Positions 13,126-24,587 of a stretch of DNA of 64,000 nt are shown in pieces. Source of the DNA: Marthasterias glacialis (lineage: Eukaryota; Echinodermata; Asteroidea; Forcipulatida; Asteriidae). Under the pieces are notes generated by a model, which ran no database searches, was not told the DNA's origin, and worked only from the letters and a program-made list of their open reading frames with translations. The position numbers and the translations under genes are program-made. Position 1 is the first letter of the stretch. Each line of letters starts with the position of its first letter. Where the stretch lies: assembly GCA_911728455.2 (NCBI GenBank), contig OU452222.1:9074108-9138107 (forward strand), written 5' to 3'.

Positions 13126-16100
13126 ATGACATCAATTACCAATTTACCACCAGAACTTCTGTCTTATTTATTGTCCAAGCTACCGAGCCAAACTCTTTCC
13201 AAAGTAGCACTTGTTTGTAAACAGTTCTACGAAGCAGCCAAGATAGAATCGGTTTGGCAGCATCGTTGTAAACAAGGTAAACGGGGCCATTTCTTTCTTG
13301 AAATTGCAAAGCATAGATTCGTCTGCACATAGTACTGGAGCTGTTAGTGTTATAAATAATAATAGCAAAATAGCATATATCCTGGAGCGACCGGTTTTCG
13401 GTCACTTAACGGTAAAAATCGTTCGGAAACGGAAACTGTTTGTTTGTTTGTTTGTTTTTTGTTGTTGTTGTTTGTTTGTTTGTTTGTTTTTTGTTTTGTT
13501 TTGTTTTGTTTTTTGTTTTTTTGTTTTTTGGGGGGGATAAAGGAATTTAAAGTATCTATACTACTTCATGTTGGAAAAGTAAATTCATTTTGATCCCATA
13601 GTTCACACTTGCTAATACTAGGCTTACTATTACTACTAACGACCACTACCTATGAACAATGTTTAGTGTGAGACTCTTGTGCCTGTCCATCAGGCGTATT
13701 TTGACTGCAATTAAATACCATTAATTGAAGGGCTGTTTAAATGAGTCAAGTGCTGTTTTCTTGACTTTGACAATATTTCTGCCGGAAATACTTCTCTTGA
13801 GGATCAGTACTGGTATGAACTTTTTTAAAGTTTGTTTATCAGGTATGGATATTGAATATGAGTTTTATTGTAAAAGAAGGATCTTATAAAGTCTGTATTC
13901 CCTCAAAAATGTTCATGTCCGGTCTTATAGTAGTCATGGTTATTAGACTCCTACAGATCTATCATCCCAACTGTCTGGGGTTAGTAAGGGCATGCAGACC
14001 AAAGACTAGTTTTCACTGATGTATTCTTTTTTATTTCATTGATAATGTAATTGAAAGTTTATTTGTTTATTTATGTTTGTCTGTATTATATAAGATTACG
14101 GTTTCACTGAGGAGAATCTCAGAGGATGGATGTTTGAATCTTACAGGATTGTCTACACAAAAGGTAATAGTTTTCCACAACTTCCAGTAGATTTTTTGAT
14201 TTTTTCTTCTTCTTTTATTTTGTAAGAAAAATCAACAACTGCACTGTGTATTTTGTGTGTAGAGTTGCTGCTACACATGTGGGTGCCATTAATGGGAGCT
14301 CTATTATAAGATTATTATTGGGATCAATCTTCACTTTAAAACAAATCCAACACTGCATGTACTGTTGGTCTCTGATTATGGAGGTATGCCTGATCTCTTG
14401 TAAAATTTGTGTCTGTTTACTAGTGCAGTTCTCAGTCCAACAGAATCAAACAAAACATGCAGTTGGATTTTGATGGGTTAGGGCTAGTAAGGGTTAATAG
14501 ACAATTTGCTGTGGTGGGCGGGGCTTAATTGCATTGAGGGAAATACGAATCATTGTTTAGTGACAGTTTTCTCTTTGCATTCCTCTCTTTTTGACTCCAG
14601 TATTGTATCCCTACAGTCACATTATTGGAGTGTGGCAGCCACAGATAGGACCCTATGGTGGACTTGTAAACATTAAGGTAAATATCAATTAACCATGCAT
14701 AGAGTATTACTATAGCCACAAGTCCAAAATTGCCAGTGGACCACTGCTAGTCATCGGTCGGCTACAACTTGCAACATTGAGTTGGGCGCAATGACGGACA
14801 CGCCACGTGTGCCGTTCCATCATCAATGTCTTGAGATCATCAGCAGTCGTGGCACCACTGTCTTCCATCAGTCCTCGACCATTGGTCTTAGTGGTTTCAA
14901 TTTTACCAATTCAAAACAATGCTTTACTTTATTTGGGTCAAAGAGAGTGGTCGACCTTTGCTCCGGTGGTTCTAAATTACATAATGGCGATGCAAGAGGG
15001 CTTTCGTTTCCAAGCAGGGGAAACATTTGCGTGTAAACAGGACATCCGGCACCAACTGGTTAAAGATGCATTGCCCAACTTTAGGCCATTTTGAAGGTCA
15101 AAAACTAATTAAAGTGTAAATTCCTATTTTCACAGGGTAGGAAAAGTTATTAGCTTTCATTTGATACGTTGAACAAAAAAATCCATCAAGGATTAGTGGC
15201 AATAGATTAAAAACGAAAGTTGCTATTAAATTCAGCCTTTTAATCCTCAGACTGATGATGTACAAAATTTGCAGGTTACATCAGTCCGGCTATGAATATT
15301 CATCAGATTTTTACATGCTACACACTGGTGTGGGTGTCCTATCCCCTATGTGTGGAAATAAAGTACCTGTGTATTGTACACAAGACTACAGTCAGTGTGC
15401 GTGTGAGTCAACTATGCGATAACGAGTACAATTGCCTGTTCTGACAAGCGATCCCCCCACCACCATTCGTCTTTTATGATGAGTAAATTCAATTCATTAC
15501 TTTTCGAACATCTGTACCTAGATTATTGTGCAAATGATGGGTAATTGGTTCCTATAATATTTGATCTATGCATTTCCCAAATGCAGCCCTGGGCACACAA
15601 CGAACATAGCTGGGATTAATGACAATGTGGTAGGCCCACGTCCAAGCACCACCTTCTACAATGAACGTGTCTGGTTCACAAACATAAACATATACTGTAC
15701 ATGACAGCAAGCCGGCTGCCGGCCATGACCTGTTCACAGCTTGAAGAAGTCACCAACTGCCATAATTCTTCATCGACTTGTTTATTGTTCTGGTTGGCCA
15801 CCGGCTGGCCAATCAGAACAAACCTTGTTTATAACAAAAGTGATTGTATCTACATTTCCCTACCTCAGAAATCTAAATTCTTTTCTTTCGAAACATAAAC
15901 ATTTAACCTTTCTGAATTCGCTCACTTGTGAAAGTTAATTTTTTAATCCTTTCATCCAACACGATCAATGCATCTTTAAAAACAATTCTAAACAAAGTCA
16001 TTTCCACAAACTTTTTCTACCCCTAGATTCTTGATGGTGCTATTCGGGGTACACAGTATCTGCCACCGGTCGACCCCAAAGTGTGTATGCCGCTACGAGT

Positions 16101-19100
16101 CAAGGAATTGTTCCAGATACAAATAACCTCCGAAGGTTATGCACAGGTTGAATGTCTGAAGGGACCCAATGGGCCTCATAAGCTACAGATATTACCAGTG
16201 AGTAATAAAACATAACAAAAACCTCTGCATCAGTGCAACAATCTGGTCAGAAAGCTGTAGCTTGTACACTTGAAAGAACTCAAATGACTTTGTGCAGCAA
16301 TATGGTATCTCGCTCTTACATTATATACAAAACTGCGCATTATGGATCCCTTGCGCTGACGTCACACAAAGCTACTGACTGTCCATAGTCTGCCATTTTG
16401 GGAGTCAAGTTGCATGTAACCACACACGCGGCACCTAAAATGGGTGCTGCACAATAAAACAAGGGGAATGTAACTCCCAAAATGGTGAAAGCAAGATTTA
16501 GTATGGGTAATGACGTCGGGTGAATTGAGTCAAGTGCTGTACCAAAGTGCTTTCTACATGTTTGATAAATTCAGGGCATTGATTCTTATCTTTTATGCTG
16601 TTGTGACACAAACCTTGAAGTCAAACCTGTCAAAGAGTGCCACTTCTACAGTGAGTGAAAGATGAGATATGTGTTAAAGATTGGTAAGAAAAAATACAAC
16701 TCAGTGCCACAATACATGTAAGTTGCCAGTAAGGATGATTAGCCTCCCAAATTATTATTATTATTATTATTAGGCCTAATCCTTCAAAATCATCAAAAAC
16801 ATCCAGTTGATTTTTTTTATTGCATATTTACTGCAACGTTTTGTATCGGTACTTATTGAATCAAGGAAGAAGCCTACATCCTGTTTTTTTTTCATTTTCC
16901 ATAACAGGGTAACTCAGAGGGGGAGTTTGTTCTCAAGTGTTGTAAACCAGAGAAGCATAGGTACCACGAGAGCAGGCAAGAGGTAAGTCAAGAAATTGAA
17001 CACTTCTTGGCCACATTTGATATTATTATTATTACTATTACTATTACTGTACCTTTCTGGTAATGAAACCAAGGAGTTCTCAAAAGTGCCTGACATTGAA
17101 ACCTGTAGGCCTGAAGATACCTGTGAAGAAAAGATGTTGAAGATACCTCAATTTTAGATGTAGAAGGAAAACCCCAACTGCAATTTCCTTGTCTGTGACG
17201 GTATTTCAGGTGGAAATATTTCTCTGGAGGATTGGTACTGGTATGAAATTTATGATCAGTAAGCTTTCAGATTGAAACTAATAAGAGTTTTTTTTTTAAT
17301 TCTTCAATAATGACAAATTCTGTACTTTGTCTGTAAAGGAGCTACAGGAATGGATCCGAGAAGAGATCGGAGCTCAAGATGGAGAGCTGTTACTATTCAA
17401 CTATGACCATCATATAGAACTGCTACGCATTAAGTATATCATTCTTAACCAATATGAGTAAGTCAAATGCACTCTATTATGTTACAAGCAAAATGATCTC
17501 AAAGTAGACCAAAGTTTTGTTTATGCTTACAATCATAATCGCTTCTCGTAACCCAGGTGTATAAATTGGATTCTGTGAGGGCTGAGATGGTATTGTGTTG
17601 GATTAACCCTTTAGTGCAGATAAGCAGCTTGAGGTTGTATACTCCCCAGGGAGTTCAGAAACTTTGAGGAATGGTTTAAAGTATGCCTGATGAACATGGA
17701 TAAATTATTGTAAAGCCCCTTGATCTAGCTACTGGGAAGTGTGTGCTAAATAAGAACCCTGAAAAATAAGAAATAACTAATACAAAATTGGGATCACTCT
17801 GTGGGCTTTTCTGGCATTTTACAGTGGAAACTGTGCCTTCCAGAAACTTCATCTTCCCGGGCCGCTAGACAATGTCCCAATTCAGCCTGGTTTATTCAAG
17901 GGCACCTATGGGGGACATGGTATTGAGATTATCAGCCTCAAGTATGAAGACGACAAGCTACGTGGATACAAGGTCACTGTAAGTATACATTGTACTATTA
18001 GTCATTTCATTTTTTTCCGTTTAAGAGATTAAGAGGTGAAGGTTCTCAGTACAGTGCAATGCATCGAGCTCATATCTTGCATGGGTGGTTTTTGTGTTTG
18101 CATCTAGGGTTTTAGAAGCATACACAAGGCTCTTTTGAAGATAGACCAAGCCTTAACTATGTCTAAACCCTCTTGTTTATAGCATCTGAAAAATTGAACT
18201 TCAGTGAGATTTTACCTCGAGTCCACTAGGAAACTGCTTCCCAGTTTTAAAGATTTGTAATTTGTGTGCAATCACACCTCTGATCTTATTGTCATTGTTG
18301 CACCTCTCAAGTATGCTTTTGCTTCACATGGGTAAACTTATGGCTTGATTTCTGTTTCACTGATAATCATACATTAGTGTTAACTACCACCAAAAACCCT
18401 GCAATAAGCAGATACGTTGAGACCAATATTTACACACTCTGTGACAGTGAAGTTAATCATGAGGAGTCCCCTCGATCCACTAAGCAATTTTCCTACCTCC
18501 CCAGGCAGCACTTAATAAGCTGGACAGTTCTTTTCAGAACTAAGTTGTCCCCATGAATTCTGAAATCTTCCCAGTGGTTGTAGAAAAATAGCAGGACAAG
18601 TTCTATAAAGAATAATCTACACAGCAAGGTAGATATCATCACGTGGTTTTACCACAAACCAAACATACACAGATATGAATTGTTCATCCAATCACTCTTA
18701 AATGTCAAATTCAAACACACTAAAAAGCCACTGGAAAGCCATTGGCAGCGATGTCAGTGTTAGCTCAATTTGATACATTGACATTCAAACACACAAACAG
18801 AAAAAACAGCAATATGGTTGTTGTTGTCCACCCAGGGAGACCCCAACGTTCCAGCCTGTCAGCTCAGCATTGAGGTACACCTAGATGAGGCCATGGTATT
18901 AACCAAAGAAGACCAAGAGACTTTAGCCTCAATAGAGGCCATTGAAAAAGAGAGGGTGATCGTCTCTAACGAGAAGGATTTACCTCTCAGTCAGCCATTT
19001 GTCAATCCAGTGGGCGTTCACGATCACGGGATGGCTGATGTCTCAGCCAAGTTAAACATGCAGTTGAAGAGATGCAAGAGAAGGTAGGCTAGTGTTCTCC

Positions 19101-20092
19101 CTTAACAGTGGTCCACTGGCAGTTAAAACCCATGAGGACCAGCGCAAACCCAATCCATGTGGCCCGACTGGTTAATTCATTGCTTCCTATTAAGCTATTG
19201 GTAAACCACTGCCTCCATAGATTGTCCATGCGACTTCAATTTCAAGTCCCGTCCAATTGTCAATGTTGAAAGGGAACATTACTAAATGGACAAGTGTCAA
19301 AATGTTGAATCAACAAGTTAAACAGGTTCCGCTGGCCAAGCAGGCCAATCACTGATAATTTTATGGCAACGTCTATACTTGAACTTTAGATTTGATTTAT
19401 GCCTGCCCTGCACTTTTATATCAAAGGCAATTTGTTTTTCTACTTTTTGTACTATACCCTATGTGTTTGGGCAAGGAGCTTTCCCCAATCCATCATATTC
19501 CTGCAGTCTGTGGTAACTAAACACAAAAAAAAGCTATAAGAGAAGAATCATGCCATGGATTATGGAGGCCTGGGGATAGTAAGGGGTTCAAGAGATGCAA
19601 GGATGACTTCAGTTGATGGTCAGATTTGAACGATTTGATTCTTGCATCGGGCAGGACTGAGCATTATTGCTGAGGGTCAAACAAAAATTTGATGTGTTTC
19701 AAAACATAGAAAGCTTATGTCAACACCTTGGGAAGATTGGTAATGGTTAGAATGTATTTAATAAACCTGGGCTAAGAATGAACTCTAGAACTGGAATAAA
19801 TCTTAAATACGTTCATCCATTGTCCTTTTCTTCTATTCCCTTTTCCCGTTCGTCTTATTTGTTGTATCCGTTCCGGCACCCTTCCTTCCTACCCCTACCC
19901 TTACTTTCTAATCACCACCCCTCTTCCCTCTCTTACAGGTATTACGGCACAGGTCTGATTGCTATGCATGGTTTTCGTAATTCGTCCCGCACACCGTGTC
20001 ACTTCATCCTCTTCCATGAAAACGTCTTTGCACTTCTCTGGTTGGAGCTTCACTCCATTAGCATATTTCATAGGGTCTGCGAACCGATATGA
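13126..20092 (+). CDS. FBXO31: F-box only protein 31-like, SCF ubiquitin ligase substrate receptor
   Basis: Substrate receptor of an SCF (SKP1-CUL1-F-box) E3 ligase; vertebrate FBXO31 targets include cyclin D1, and it has been reported to recognise C-terminally amidated proteins. Nine exons: 13126-13276, 14095-14163, 14601-14677, 16027-16197, 16908-16982, 17339-17457, 17825-17978, 18836-19083, 19939-20092. They sum to 1218 nt, 405 residues plus TGA, and every junction is GT-AG and in phase. The F-box is at about residues 5-45 ([18 protein letters not shown]). The conserved FBXO31 body follows: [20 protein letters not shown] at about 80-99, [16 protein letters not shown] in exon 7, GDPNVPA at the exon 8 start, QPFVNPVGV late in exon 8, [12 protein letters not shown] and [15 protein letters not shown] in exon 9. 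The ATG at 13126 is the only one in frame before the F-box. The C-terminus stops about 20 residues earlier than in human FBXO31. Introns hold microsatellites and repeats. Identification is firm; orthology rests on recall. Confidence 0.92.
13435..13540 (+). repeat. TTTG/TTG microsatellite
   Basis: Runs of GTTT, GTT and GTTTT units ending in a G run, in intron 1 of the FBXO31-like gene. The 80-residue open frame across it is low-complexity and not a gene. Confidence 0.85.
14782..15094 (+). repeat. Interspersed repeat in FBXO31 intron 3
   Basis: The segment at about 14955-15075 shares CGACCTTTGCTCC, an AATGGCG and GACATCCGG in the same order with 25576-25690. A related piece lies on the opposite strand at about 34575-34635. 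Two overlapping open frames are present, but the repetition in three unrelated places says dispersed repeat rather than exon. Confidence 0.45.
16754..16781 (+). repeat. ATT trinucleotide microsatellite
   Basis: About nine tandem ATT/TTA units in FBXO31 intron 4. Confidence 0.85.
17046..17190 (+). mobile_element. SINE-like interspersed repeat, family D
   Basis: Carries ACCTTTCTGGTAATGAAACC and CCTGTAGGCCTGAAGATACC, then a GGAAAACCCCAA segment. The same ordered blocks recur at 27840-27975, where they continue into a tRNA-like box B. It lies in FBXO31 intron 5. Confidence 0.5.
17540..17770 (+). mobile_element. SINE fragment, related to 31975-32230
   Basis: The blocks GGTGTATAAATT, GAGGGCTGAGATGGTATT, TGAGGTTGTATACTCCC, GTATGCCTGATGAACA and CCTTGATCTAGCTACT are the reverse complement of blocks at 31975-32150, where they join a tRNA-like segment. 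This is an interspersed element in FBXO31 intron 6. Confidence 0.55.
18412..18700 (+). mobile_element. Penelope-like retroelement terminal segment, copy B
   Basis: Homologous in order to the reverse complement of about 36476-36787. Shared blocks include ACGTTGAGACCAA, GACAGTTCTTTTCAGAACTA, GACAAGTTCT, GTAGATAT..ATCAC.TGGT and CGCAAACCAAA/CACAAACCAAA. The homology begins at ACGTTGAGACC, almost at the predicted cleavage site of the hammerhead ribozyme in the other copy, and the catalytic core itself is absent here. It lies in intron 7 of the FBXO31-like gene. Confidence 0.55.
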
Positions 20093-22222
20093 TCACATCA
20101 GGAAATCTGTCAAGACTTCTTCAGAGCCAAATTTCATAATGATGTTGTCCCGAACATTTCCCTGGGTTGTCAAGTGAATATACTCAATGTACCACCCACA
20201 GGTAATTTTATTATAAAATATGAATGAATAGTGGCATTTTTATTGTGGGCTAGGCACATTGATGTCGGTGATGTAGACAGAACGTGAAGGGGTCATTCTC
20301 AAGCCAACAAAATCAAGCAAAATCTTCCATTTGATTTTGATGGGCTGGCCTGGTTTAGGTTTCAAGGAAGTTGTGAGCCGGTCAAAGTTGATGTCGAATT
20401 GATAAGGCGGGTCTTTGCAAGCTCACTTGGTGCTGGTAACTTTTAATGAGTCCAAACGTTCACAGATAATTTTTTAGTTTGAGTGTCGGGTCTATCATGG
20501 AATGTTCTTATAACTCAAATGAGTTTAATGAAAAATGCCCTTCTATTTAAAAAAAAAAAAATGTGTTTTTATAAAGTTTAGACATTTTTTAAGGTGTTGA
20601 TGAATATTTCTTTCCTGTTTTTAAAAATATCTGCAGAAAATACCGGAGACAAAAACGAGATAGAAGTTATTTTCCCTGCAGAGACAAATAGTTATGATTT
20701 TGCAGGAAACATTTAGAATTGAGTGTGGTTTATTTGTAAATCAAACAACGCTTTTATCTGTGTAACACTGAATCATGATGCATGTGCAATTGATGCATTT
20801 TCTTCCTTAATATTCACTCTTTCTCTGAAAGTTTATAAAAATTTTTATCTGTACAATTATGTCTTTGCAGATTGTTCAAATTAAGTTAATCATAAGTGGC
20901 AATCGATCATGAACAGAAACAAGTAATTTATTTCTTAGGATACTATCTATTTATACGCCATGTGGCAGCCATGTTGAATGAGACCTATTTATATAGCAGG
21001 ATTGCAGGATGCTTCAGAGCAATTTTCAGCCAGCTATGCCAGATTTGGGATGAACTTTAACTGCATTGACCCATATCTGCCTAACTATAGGATATCCTGT
21101 AGAACACAAAAACACTGTAAAGGCCTACCTGCGGGAAAACCGGAATATTACTGATAAATTAGTGTCTTTCTTTATACTCTTGTTACAAGTGGTATCAGAT
21201 GGGACGCATGGCAAATATACACTGCTGCATGTATTGGAGCAATAAGGGCTACGACTAGTACGTCAGGCATATGTTGGTTAATGTGCAATTCAATGCCTTA
21301 GCAAACTTAATGGGCAGGCACATCACTACTGGGGGGCAAGGGGAAGGCATCAGTTACTTTTTTTGCCCGCTTCTCTTGAAGTAGTCCAGTTTAAGTGGGT
21401 CCACTTCTCCTGACACAAAACTTTTCATTGAAAACACTGTCTTCTATGAGGCAAGAGAAAAAAAATGCATTGAAAATCTACGCTTGTTTAAATGATATCA
21501 AAGATTAGGTGAAGACTTTTTTTTTGAAAATCAGACAGTTTGAAAAAAACAAGTATCATTTGATTGTTTTTTAGAACTGCATTTCTAAAAACAATCAATA
21601 CCTTAGAATTACTAGTTTTTAGCAAATGTTAAGTGATTAAATATTTATGACACCCACCCAATTATCTTTCCTCATTTAATGCTTAAATTTTAAAGGGCAC
21701 TATTGTTTCCTTTACAACAACAGTATTCAATATTTAAAAACACAGGAAGTTTGTCTGCAGGAAATTGTGTTTTGATGTCTTTAAAACATGAAAACAGTAA
21801 AATGTATTTGTTTGTGTGGGTGTTTGTTCATTTCTGTTCATAGATTCATATTACTGTTCGGCGAAACCCAAACCTATTATCAATAGGCCTACATGGTCAT
21901 AAAAAATGAAAAACAATACAAAACTTCAGTATGTATGGGGTGACATTAAACATAGAATGACTGGCCTTCTGCAGTAAGAGCACGTATAACTGCTGTCAAC
22001 AACTACATAACATGTAGGGTTATTTTTTAAGAAGAAAAAATCAGACTGCACAACCTTTCTTAAAGCCAAGTTCAAAAGTATGATACATAGTTGGTATCGC
22101 TCATCAAAATAAGTCAACAATGTTTATCCAGAATGCTTAATTTTTAACTGCAGATTGTGCTGAGAAATAATTCCATCTGAAAAGCTGCCATTAATTGTGA
22201 GAAAAGTGACCCTCGGTGAACA

Positions 22223-22416
22223 GGGCATGATTTCATAGAGCTGCTTAAGCAGAAAATATTGCCTAACAAATTTCTGCTGAGCAAAAATTAGCAGGAAACC
22301 ATTCAAAAATGGTACATAATGATATGGCATTTTGGCTGGTAACCTATTTCCAGTAAGCACAATTATGTTTTGCTAAGCTAATTATTGTGCTTAAGCAGCT
22401 CTATGAAATTAAGCCC
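22223..22416. mobile_element. MITE with about 29-bp terminal inverted repeats
   Basis: Left end GGGCATGATTTCATAGAGCT (continuing GCTTAAGCA) and right end TGCTTAAGCAGCTCTATGAA (continuing ATTAAGCCC) are near-perfect inverted repeats. The interior contains GGCATTTTGGCTGGTAACCT. Diverged copies of the ends or interior occur near 30629-30775, 57917-58085 and 62230-62330. Too short to code for a transposase, so non-autonomous. Confidence 0.7.
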
Positions 22417-22599
22417 AGCAGTTCTCAAGTTGAGATAAGCAGAAGTGAATGTGCACAAAATCCTTGACTAAAACATGAGCCTGTATTAATCAGCATTTTT
22501 GTCGTCTACATGACCATTTAATTAAATAGATGTAACAATTTCATCTGGGATGAAGAGTGCTATTTGGGTTTTTTTTTCCCCGAACACTAAGCGCTGTAT

Positions 22600-22745
22600 A
22601 CTCTGTGTTTTCCCGAGCCCTGTTGAAAAATGGCGGTATCGTGGGTTTGAAACCCCACCTGAGTAGCCTGTGGATTCTGCAGATCTCAGAAAGCACTGAG
22701 TATACATTGCTTAACACACATCAGTGTAGGGTAAAACCAAAAATA
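22600..22745 (+). mobile_element. tRNA-derived SINE fragment, family C
   Basis: Contains GTGGGTTTGAAACCCCACCT, a degenerate tRNA box B/T-arm, followed by GAGTAGCCTGTGG and GAGTATACATTGCTTAACAC. The copy at 62410-62560 has the same order with an intact box A and box B. Confidence 0.6.
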
Positions 22746-23368
22746 ACAACGTGTAATTTGATGACATTTTCACAGGTAAATCGCATAGTGTGTTTATTGA
22801 AAACAAGGGGATTGGAACAAAGTTTTTCTTCCTATTATTAATCATGTATCATATCTGTAATATTTGGCAAAGGTAAAACAAATTTCCTTTCATTATTTTT
22901 GTGTGACACCAACTGTATCAAAGCAATCAAACAATTACTTGATATCTCATATGACACCAAAACAGTCAGAATTTGTTTGTTCAGATCATCCAGAGAACTA
23001 TCTGTTTCCATTTTGGTGAATCTAAAATTTCTTTGAGGAGATGAAGATGACTGAACCATCAATACTAGAAAATCACAGATGAAACACGTTTTATAAAAGT
23101 CTAAGATGCATTTTTAAGAACATAACAAATTGTTGGTGTTAAGTATTTAATTTTTTACTTTTTTTGTATAATTATTTGTGACTCTTCTCTGGTTGTTGGT
23201 TCAATGACATTTCTCTGAAAAAGGAATTGAATCAAATGCACATTTTCTAAACTTTACTAGAGATCAGTTTCAATCATGTTTTATCAATAAATTGTGTATG
23301 AAACATGCACTGAATACATTTTGTTTTGACTCTTCCAATAATTTCTGTGCTGCTTTTAGGCCTGAAAT

Positions 23369-23385
23369 TGGGGGGGGGGGGGGGA
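23369..23385 (+). repeat. Poly-G run
   Basis: Uninterrupted G tract of about 14 bases flanked by TTG and AATGG, intergenic. A likely site of length polymorphism or sequencing error. Confidence 0.7.
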
Positions 23386-24587
23386 ATGGTCTCAGATGCC
23401 CTGGTATTGGCCTTTCTATCCCCTTTAATCAAATACACAGGGTTTTTAAGATTGTTCCTATGGAAGTGCCCTTTCGCAAAACAAAAAAGACCTTGCATGC
23501 TCATTGCCCACTTCAAAGGTGAAATACCAGGCCTTCTTTATTACTGTGATGTGCCTAATAAATGTATGTGGTTTATTTGAATGATGGGCGTGGCATATTT
23601 GATTGATGGGAGGTGCTTTGGCAGAGAATGGCAATATTTTAATCCTCAACAACTCTCAATAATTAAGCTTTTTTTACACCTCAATTTCATAGTCCATGTG
23701 AGCCTGTGTTGTGCCAGCTGATTTTGAGATATTTGGATATTCTCAGAAAAGAAGCAACAAGTCCCTAGGAATATTATATGAAGACCCTGTTTGGTGATCA
23801 TTAAAATCATGGCTACAAGTCTGGACGGCGGAACATTCGTGAAGGTGCAACTTTCTTGTAGCGAGGGTGTGCTGAAGATTATTTATAAATTAAACTAATT
23901 TATTTGAAAGATAATAAGTGTACCAAATCAAATCCACTAAAGTATGTGAAAGCCAGCTGCAAAAGATTTTGTGCAATGTGTTGAAAGTTATCCGTATTTG
24001 AGGAAATTATCATTCAGCCTTTCTGTTACCATGGTGCTACCACCTCTACCCACCAAATGGAGTTGTCTGCATACATCTGGGTTCAAAGTTCGAAAAATAG
24101 AACAATCCATTATTGTCTACCTGTTTATATTTTCATCGAAATTTGTACATTTTGTTCGATCTCAAATTTCATAACTTGCAGTATTTTGACGTACAAAATG
24201 TATATTAATGTAATTTATTCGGAAAAAATGCATTTTTGTTGGGAATTTAACTCAAAAAGAGTAATTTAATGCTTCAATTAGATTATTCTATTATACTTAG
24301 AGGTAGTTGTATTTACTCAGTTGCTCTTCGGAGAAAGGGGTTTCCCCTACTCAGAATAGTTTCGATGGTTGCCAAAAACGATGTAGCCATTTCCATTTTC
24401 AAATCACAATTGTGTAAAGTTGCTCCGTTCGTTATATTGTGCAGTACGAAATTATTCTAGGAGCTCTTCGTGTATTCTGTTGGTAGGGCCAAGCTATAAT
24501 TAATAGGTAGCCGAGTGCATGGTGGACGAAATACTGGAGGAAAAAGAATCAACCATCCCCAACTAAGACGAGAGAACGTACCCATCC

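Larger units (their letters stand above)
20093..24587. other. Intergenic region between FBXO31 and UBE2Q-like genes
   Basis: Contains the 3' UTR of the FBXO31-like gene, one MITE (22223-22416), a SINE-like copy (22600-22745) and AT-rich sequence. No open frame here has recognisable protein similarity or consistent splice signals. Confidence 0.5.
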
